64,000 nucleotides of DNA, taken from Microvirga mediterraneensis (lineage in GTDB: Bacteria; Pseudomonadota; Alphaproteobacteria; Rhizobiales; Beijerinckiaceae). The translations under genes and the position numbers were made by a program. The stretch is from positions 682,001 through 746,000 of the forward strand of contig NZ_JACDXJ010000001.1 of assembly GCF_013520865.1 (NCBI RefSeq), given 5' to 3'. Below are positions 59,002 through 64,000 of this stretch, in pieces (position 1 is the first letter of the stretch; every line of letters begins with the position of its first letter). The notes under the pieces are model-generated. The model was not told the origin of the DNA. It saw only the letters and a program-made list of their open reading frames with translations, and did no database searches.

Positions 59002-60098
59002 GGTCTGCGGTCCCGGTCGTAACGGGGTTGATCCGATTGAGGCGGCGCTTCGCGGGCGGCCTTGTCGTAGGCGGTCACGATGCGGCGCACGAGATCGTGA
59101 CGCACCACGTCGGCTTCCTTGAAGGTGACGCGGGCAATGCCCTCGACACCGTTCAGGATGCGCGCCGCTTCGACGAGGCCGGATTTCTGGCCCGGCGGCA
59201 GGTCGATCTGCGTCGGGTCGCCGGTGATGATCATCCGCGAGCCTTCGCCGAGTCGCGTCAGGAACATCTTCATCTGCATCGACGTGGTGTTCTGCGCCTC
59301 GTCGAGCAGCACCAGGGCATTGGTGAGGGTGCGCCCGCGCATGAATGCCAGCGGGGCGATCTCGATCATGCCGGTCTGCAGGCCGCGATCCACATGGCGC
59401 GCTTCCATGAAGTCGTAGAGCGCGTCGTAGATCGGGCGCAGATACGGATCGACCTTCTCGCGCATGTCGCCCGGCAGGAAGCCGAGGCGCTCGCCCGCTT
59501 CCACGGCCGGACGGGAGATGATCAGCCGGTCCACCTGACCCTGTTCCAGGAGCGACACCGCATAGCCGACGGCGAGCCAGGTCTTGCCGGTGCCGGCCGG
59601 GCCTTCAGCGAAGACGAGCTCGTTCGTCTTGAGCGCCTTGATATAGGTGTTCTGCGAGGCATTGCGAGCCCGCACGGGTCCACGCCTGCGGGTGGAGATC
59701 TGGTCGAAGGCGGTGAGGCCCGCGGCCGGCTGCTCCTCGGCGGCCGGGAAGAGGCTGCCCTGCAGGGTGCTCTCCTCGACGGCGCCGTCCACATCGCCCG
59801 GCCCGAGCGCTCCGCCCTGACGGGCGCGCTCGTAGAGCCTTTCCAGAACCCGGCGCGCCATCTCGGAGCCTTCGGGCGTACCCTTGACGGTGACCCGGTT
59901 GCCGTTGGCGATGGCGGTCACATTCAGGCGCCGCTCCAAATGGGCGAGGTTCTGGTCGTATTGTCCGAAGACGAGGCTGGCGAGACGGTTGTCGTCGAAG
60001 GTGAGAATGATCTCCGCCTCTTCCACGACGCCGGGGTGCAAGCTGGTGGCGTTCCGTCCCTTTTGGGCTCGTGCGGTCGCGTTGTCCGCTGGGCTCAA
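58998..60098 (-). CDS. phoH: PhoH-family ATPase (YbeZ)
   Basis: 366 residues. N-terminal KH-like region, then P-loop GPAGTGKTWLAVGYAV, SRPAVEAGERLGFLPGDMREKVDPYL, and Walker B VLLDEAQNTTSMQMKMFLTRLG. Partner of YbeY in RNA metabolism. Confidence 0.95.
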   Translation of the reverse strand: MSPADNATARAQKGRNATSLHPGVVEEAEIILTFDDNRLASLVFGQYDQNLAHLERRLNVTAIANGNRVTVKGTPEGSEMARRVLERLYERARQGGALGPGDVDGAVEESTLQGSLFPAAEEQPAAGLTAFDQISTRRRGPVRARNASQNTYIKALKTNELVFAEGPAGTGKTWLAVGYAVSLLEQGQVDRLIISRPAVEAGERLGFLPGDMREKVDPYLRPIYDALYDFMEARHVDRGLQTGMIEIAPLAFMRGRTLTNALVLLDEAQNTTSMQMKMFLTRLGEGSRMIITGDPTQIDLPPGQKSGLVEAARILNGVEGIARVTFKEADVVRHDLVRRIVTAYDKAAREAPPQSDQPRYDRDRRP

Positions 60099-60167
60099 AT
60101 GCCTCTCCTCTGAATGTCGGCCGCAAGGTGTGCGGCCAACGGATATGGGGTCTCGCGGGGCTGGAGA

Positions 60168-61526
<1,359 letters not shown>

Positions 61527-61734
61527 GAGATCGGCCTGTCTGCTTGCAATCGGGCGGAAGGGAATGGACGCCGTTTTAAGCCTTTTATGCCTGCAAGAGA
61601 ATAGCGGCGGTTTGGCTCAAGAAACCCGGCCACCTCGGCGTCGTCCCGGGACTGCGCGGCAGACCCGGGATCGGGTGGGACATGGCCCTTCTTCCTCCCT
61701 GCCCGGTTGAGGAAGAAGAGCGTCAGATCCGAAC

Positions 61735-62736
61735 TTACCCCAAAAGTCCTTCCTGCTGCGCCAGCTCGCGCAGGTTCGCCTGCGGGCGGGCGCCCAGGTG
61801 GCTGATGATCTCGGCGGCGGCGAGGCCGCCGAGGCGGGCGCAATCGACGAGGTCGAGGTTGTTCACGAGGCCCGCGAGGAAGCCCGAGGCGAAAAGGTCG
61901 CCCGCGCCCGTGGTGTCGACCACGCGCTCGACGGGGAAGGCCGGCACGGCCCTGGTCTCGCCGCGAGTCACGATCAGGGCGCCGTCCGCCGAGCGGGTGA
62001 CGGCGCCGAGCACGTTTTCCTCGCGCAGGGCCGCCAGAGCGCTGTCCGCGTCCGAGGTGCCGTAGAGGCTCTGCAGTTCGTGGATGTTGGCGAAGAGGAT
62101 GTCGAGGCTGCCGTCGCGCATGAGGCCCAGGAACTCGTCGCGGTAGCGGTCGACGCAGAAGGCGTCGGACAGGGTGAGGGCCACCTTGTTGCCGGCCTCG
62201 TGGGCGATCTTCACCGCCTTGCGGAAGGCCTCCTTGGCGGCCGGCGGATCCCAGAGATAGCCTTCGAGATAGACGATGCTCGAGGCGCGCACCGTGTCCG
62301 GGTTCACGTCGTCGGGCGTGAGGTTCTGGCAGGCGCCCAGATAGGTGTTCATGGTGCGCTCGCCATCCGGCGTCACCAGGATGAAGCTGCGCGCCGTAGC
62401 GGGACCGTCCTCGGCGGGCTTCACGTCGTAATGGACGTCGATGGCCCTGAGGTCGTGGGCGAAGAGCTTGCCCGTCTCGTCGTTCTTCACCTTGCCGATG
62501 AAGCCGGCCTTCACCCCGAGGGAGGCTGCGCCCGCGGCCGTGTTGGCTCCCGAGCCGCCCGACACGATCACCGCCGGGCCCATGTCGCCGTAGAGCTCCT
62601 CGGCGCGGGCCTCGTCGATGAGCTGCATGGCGCCCTTATGCACCTTCTTGTGGAGCAGGAACGCCTCGTCCGTATGGGCGAGCACGTCAACGATGGCGTT
62701 GCCGAGGGTGAGGACGTCGATGCGGGTCTGGGACAT
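61735..62736 (-). CDS. PfkB-family sugar/nucleoside kinase (adenosine kinase-like)
   Basis: 333 residues. PfkB signatures: GGSGANTAAGAASLGVKAGFIGKVKNDETG near 59-88 and DTTGAGDLFASGFLAGLVN with catalytic Asp near 287. The region around YLGACQNLTPDD fits adenosine/ribokinase-like enzymes, so adenosine or another nucleoside is the likely substrate. Confidence 0.9.
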   Translation of the reverse strand: MSQTRIDVLTLGNAIVDVLAHTDEAFLLHKKVHKGAMQLIDEARAEELYGDMGPAVIVSGGSGANTAAGAASLGVKAGFIGKVKNDETGKLFAHDLRAIDVHYDVKPAEDGPATARSFILVTPDGERTMNTYLGACQNLTPDDVNPDTVRASSIVYLEGYLWDPPAAKEAFRKAVKIAHEAGNKVALTLSDAFCVDRYRDEFLGLMRDGSLDILFANIHELQSLYGTSDADSALAALREENVLGAVTRSADGALIVTRGETRAVPAFPVERVVDTTGAGDLFASGFLAGLVNNLDLVDCARLGGLAAAEIISHLGARPQANLRELAQQEGLLG

Positions 62737-62807
62737 GAGCCACCGGGGTTATGAAATGACGGGGCGCTTTCGCATCCACCGCTCCGGCGGTCAAGGCTCG
62801 GGTCTTC

Positions 62808-63215
62808 TCAGACAGTATCCTGCACCGCCTGGATGGGCACGGGCGAACGCCTCTCGCGGGTCTGGGCCCTGTCGAGAACCGCCAGCATGTCCTCGAGCTC
62901 GCTCTCGGAGAGAGACCGGATCTCGCGGGCGAGGCGGTTGGCCAGCAGCGTCGCCTTCGGGTCCCCGCCTGCCGTGTCGATCTTCACCTTCGGGTCGGAG
63001 AGATCGGCGAGGCGCGTCAGCTCGTCGGCCTCGTCCCAGATGATGTGGAAATACTGCAGGACGCCCTGGATGAGCGCCCAGGTGGGCTTGCCGCGCTCGC
63101 CGCGCTCCAGGGCCGAGAGATAGGCGCTCGACACGCCGAGATGGGACGCCATGTCCTTCAACATCCGCCCGCGCTCCCGGCGCAGCTGCCGAACCCGTTC
63201 ACCGAAGGGAGTCAT
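62808..63215 (-). CDS. Small XRE-family HTH regulator
   Basis: 135 residues from the ATG at 63215. HTH near the N-terminus (RVRQLRRERGRMLKDMASHLGVSSAYLSALERGERGKPTWAL), C-terminal SLSESELEDMLAVLDRAQTRE. Follows smr by 4 bp on the same strand, the usual alphaproteobacterial mltA-smr-xre order. Confidence 0.88.
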   Translation of the reverse strand: MTPFGERVRQLRRERGRMLKDMASHLGVSSAYLSALERGERGKPTWALIQGVLQYFHIIWDEADELTRLADLSDPKVKIDTAGGDPKATLLANRLAREIRSLSESELEDMLAVLDRAQTRERRSPVPIQAVQDTV

Positions 63216-63219
63216 GTCG

Positions 63220-63789
63220 CTATCCTGTGCCCCGCCGCCGGCGGAGCCTGACATAGAGTGCACCGGATCCGCCGTGCTGGGGAGAGGCCTCCTCGAAGCC
63301 GATCACCACATGGCGCAGGTCGGGCAGGCGAAGCCAGTGGGGAACCATGCGGCGCAGCACCCCCCGTTCGTCGAACAGGCCGCCGGCAACGGCCGCCCCA
63401 CCCTTGCCGGTGATGACGAGGACGAGTCCGTAGCCGGAGCCCTGCGCCCGGTGCAGGAACCGCAAAAGGGCGAAATGCGCCTCTTCCTGGCGCATCCCGT
63501 GCAGGTCGATGACACTGTCCACCTCCTTGCGGCCCCGGCGCAGGGCCTGAAGGGTCTTGCGCTCCACCGGAGCCAGCGGGGGCAGGGCGGGTTTCGCCGG
63601 GGGCGGGAGCGGAGGCAGCACGGGCACGGCGGCCGCGGCCTGCGGTGCGGAGGCCGTGGCGGGTTTGTCCTCGGGTTCCGGCTCGACCGGGAGGCGCTTG
63701 CCTTTCATGGGCTTCACATGCCTGGCCACGTGAGACCAGAGCCGCTTCTCCTCGGAGCTGAGCTGGCGGGTGCGGCTTCGCTTGGGCAT
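63220..63789 (-). CDS. Smr-domain protein
   Basis: 189 residues. Charged N-terminal region (RTRQLSSEEKRLWSHVARHVKP), Pro/Ala-rich linker, then an Smr nuclease-like domain (DSVIDLHGMRQEEAHFALLRFLHRAQGSGYGLVLVITGKGG; HGGSGALYVRLRRRR). DLHGMR carries the proposed nuclease motif. Overlaps the mltA end by 76 bp. Confidence 0.9.
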   Translation of the reverse strand: MPKRSRTRQLSSEEKRLWSHVARHVKPMKGKRLPVEPEPEDKPATASAPQAAAAVPVLPPLPPPAKPALPPLAPVERKTLQALRRGRKEVDSVIDLHGMRQEEAHFALLRFLHRAQGSGYGLVLVITGKGGAAVAGGLFDERGVLRRMVPHWLRLPDLRHVVIGFEEASPQHGGSGALYVRLRRRRGTG

Positions 63790-64000
63790 GAACGGGGGTT
63801 GGGCTGCAGGACCACGAACCGCACGGCATGACGGAGCAGGCCGGCGCGCCGTCCCGCCTCCTCGCCGCTGCCGAAGAAGAAATCGCCCCGCGCCGGGCCG
63901 ACGATGGCCGAGCCCGTGTCCTGGGAGATCATCAGCCGCCGCAGGGGCTCGGCCGTGTCGAGGGTGAGTGGCAATTGCCCGTCGAGCCAGACGGGAAGGC
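63714..64000 (-). CDS. mltA: Membrane-bound lytic transglycosylase A, 3' end only
   Basis: The frame enters from the right edge. The 3D-domain end is visible: MISQDTGSAIVGPARGDFFFGSGEEAGRRAGL followed by HAVRFVVLQP, with catalytic Asp in SQDTGSAI. The frame runs 76 bp into smr before a stop at 63714, a longer tail than usual (NPRSCPSEAAPASS...), so the annotated end may be an artefact of a lost stop. Confidence 0.85.
   Translation of the reverse strand, partial: LPVWLDGQLPLTLDTAEPLRRLMISQDTGSAIVGPARGDFFFGSGEEAGRRAGLLRHAVRFVVLQPNPRSCPSEAAPASSAPRRSGSGLTWPGM

Overview
The window is a GC-rich chromosomal segment of an alphaproteobacterium, almost certainly of the order Hyphomicrobiales. Three things point there: gene order (ffh-rpsP-rimM-trmD-rplS-leuC; dapF-mtaB-ftsY-yciB; murJ-trpS-usp-nfu; tsaB-rimI-fur-plsC; miaB-phoH-ybeY-corC-lnt-xre-metK-trmB; rimP-nusA-ylxR-infB-rbfA-truB-rpsO-pnp), lineage families (BA14K, DUF1127, DUF4142), and apparent Irr-type and EcfG-type promoter elements. 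A Methylobacteriaceae-like genus such as Microvirga is possible, but the sequence alone does not settle it. Most of the window is core genome. No rRNA, tRNA or CRISPR array was recognised.

Layout: 1-8.3 kb (minus strand) is translation and protein targeting (leuC 5' part, rplS, trmD, rimM, rpsP, ffh). Four accessory genes (HxlR regulator, cysteine synthase-like enzyme, VOC protein, methyltransferase) lie between rplS and trmD. 8.3-12.4 kb is accessory: a low-GC patch with an orphan N6-adenine-type DNA methyltransferase and a convergent winged-helix-like gene, then a Tat-type beta-lactamase-fold hydrolase, a HAD phosphatase and an exported GyrI-like protein. 12.4-25.2 kb is core (dapF, mtaB, RluA-type synthase, ftsY, yciB, murJ, trpS, usp, nfu, nitroreductase, Nudix, tsaB, rimI, fur, plsC). 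25.2-28.2 kb holds a LysR regulator, DUF1127, GST, DUF202 and a small membrane protein.

28.2-36.1 kb carries coaA and a his cluster (hisE-map-hisF-hisA-hisH-DUF2628-hisB) divergent from hslVU. 36.2-42 kb is envelope, stress and signalling: an Nth-like glycosylase, two BA14K proteins, RidA, DUF4142, a PPOX flavoprotein, and a membrane cyclase combining a cytochrome-b-like anchor, a 2Fe-2S ferredoxin and a class III cyclase domain. 42-61.5 kb (minus strand) is the RNA/translation superoperon (pnp back to miaB). The right end has a PfkB kinase, a small XRE regulator, an Smr protein and the 3' end of mltA.

The most notable signals are: three EcfG-like promoters (GGAAC-N16/17-CGTT) before both BA14K genes and DUF4142, suggesting a small general-stress regulon; an Irr-box-like palindrome before nfu; the redox-sensor-like cyclase with a duplicated 18-bp unit in its promoter; palindromic repeats that supply coding sequence or stop codons at rimM and hisA; and the orphan methyltransferase patch. 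I saw no clear large undescribed system.
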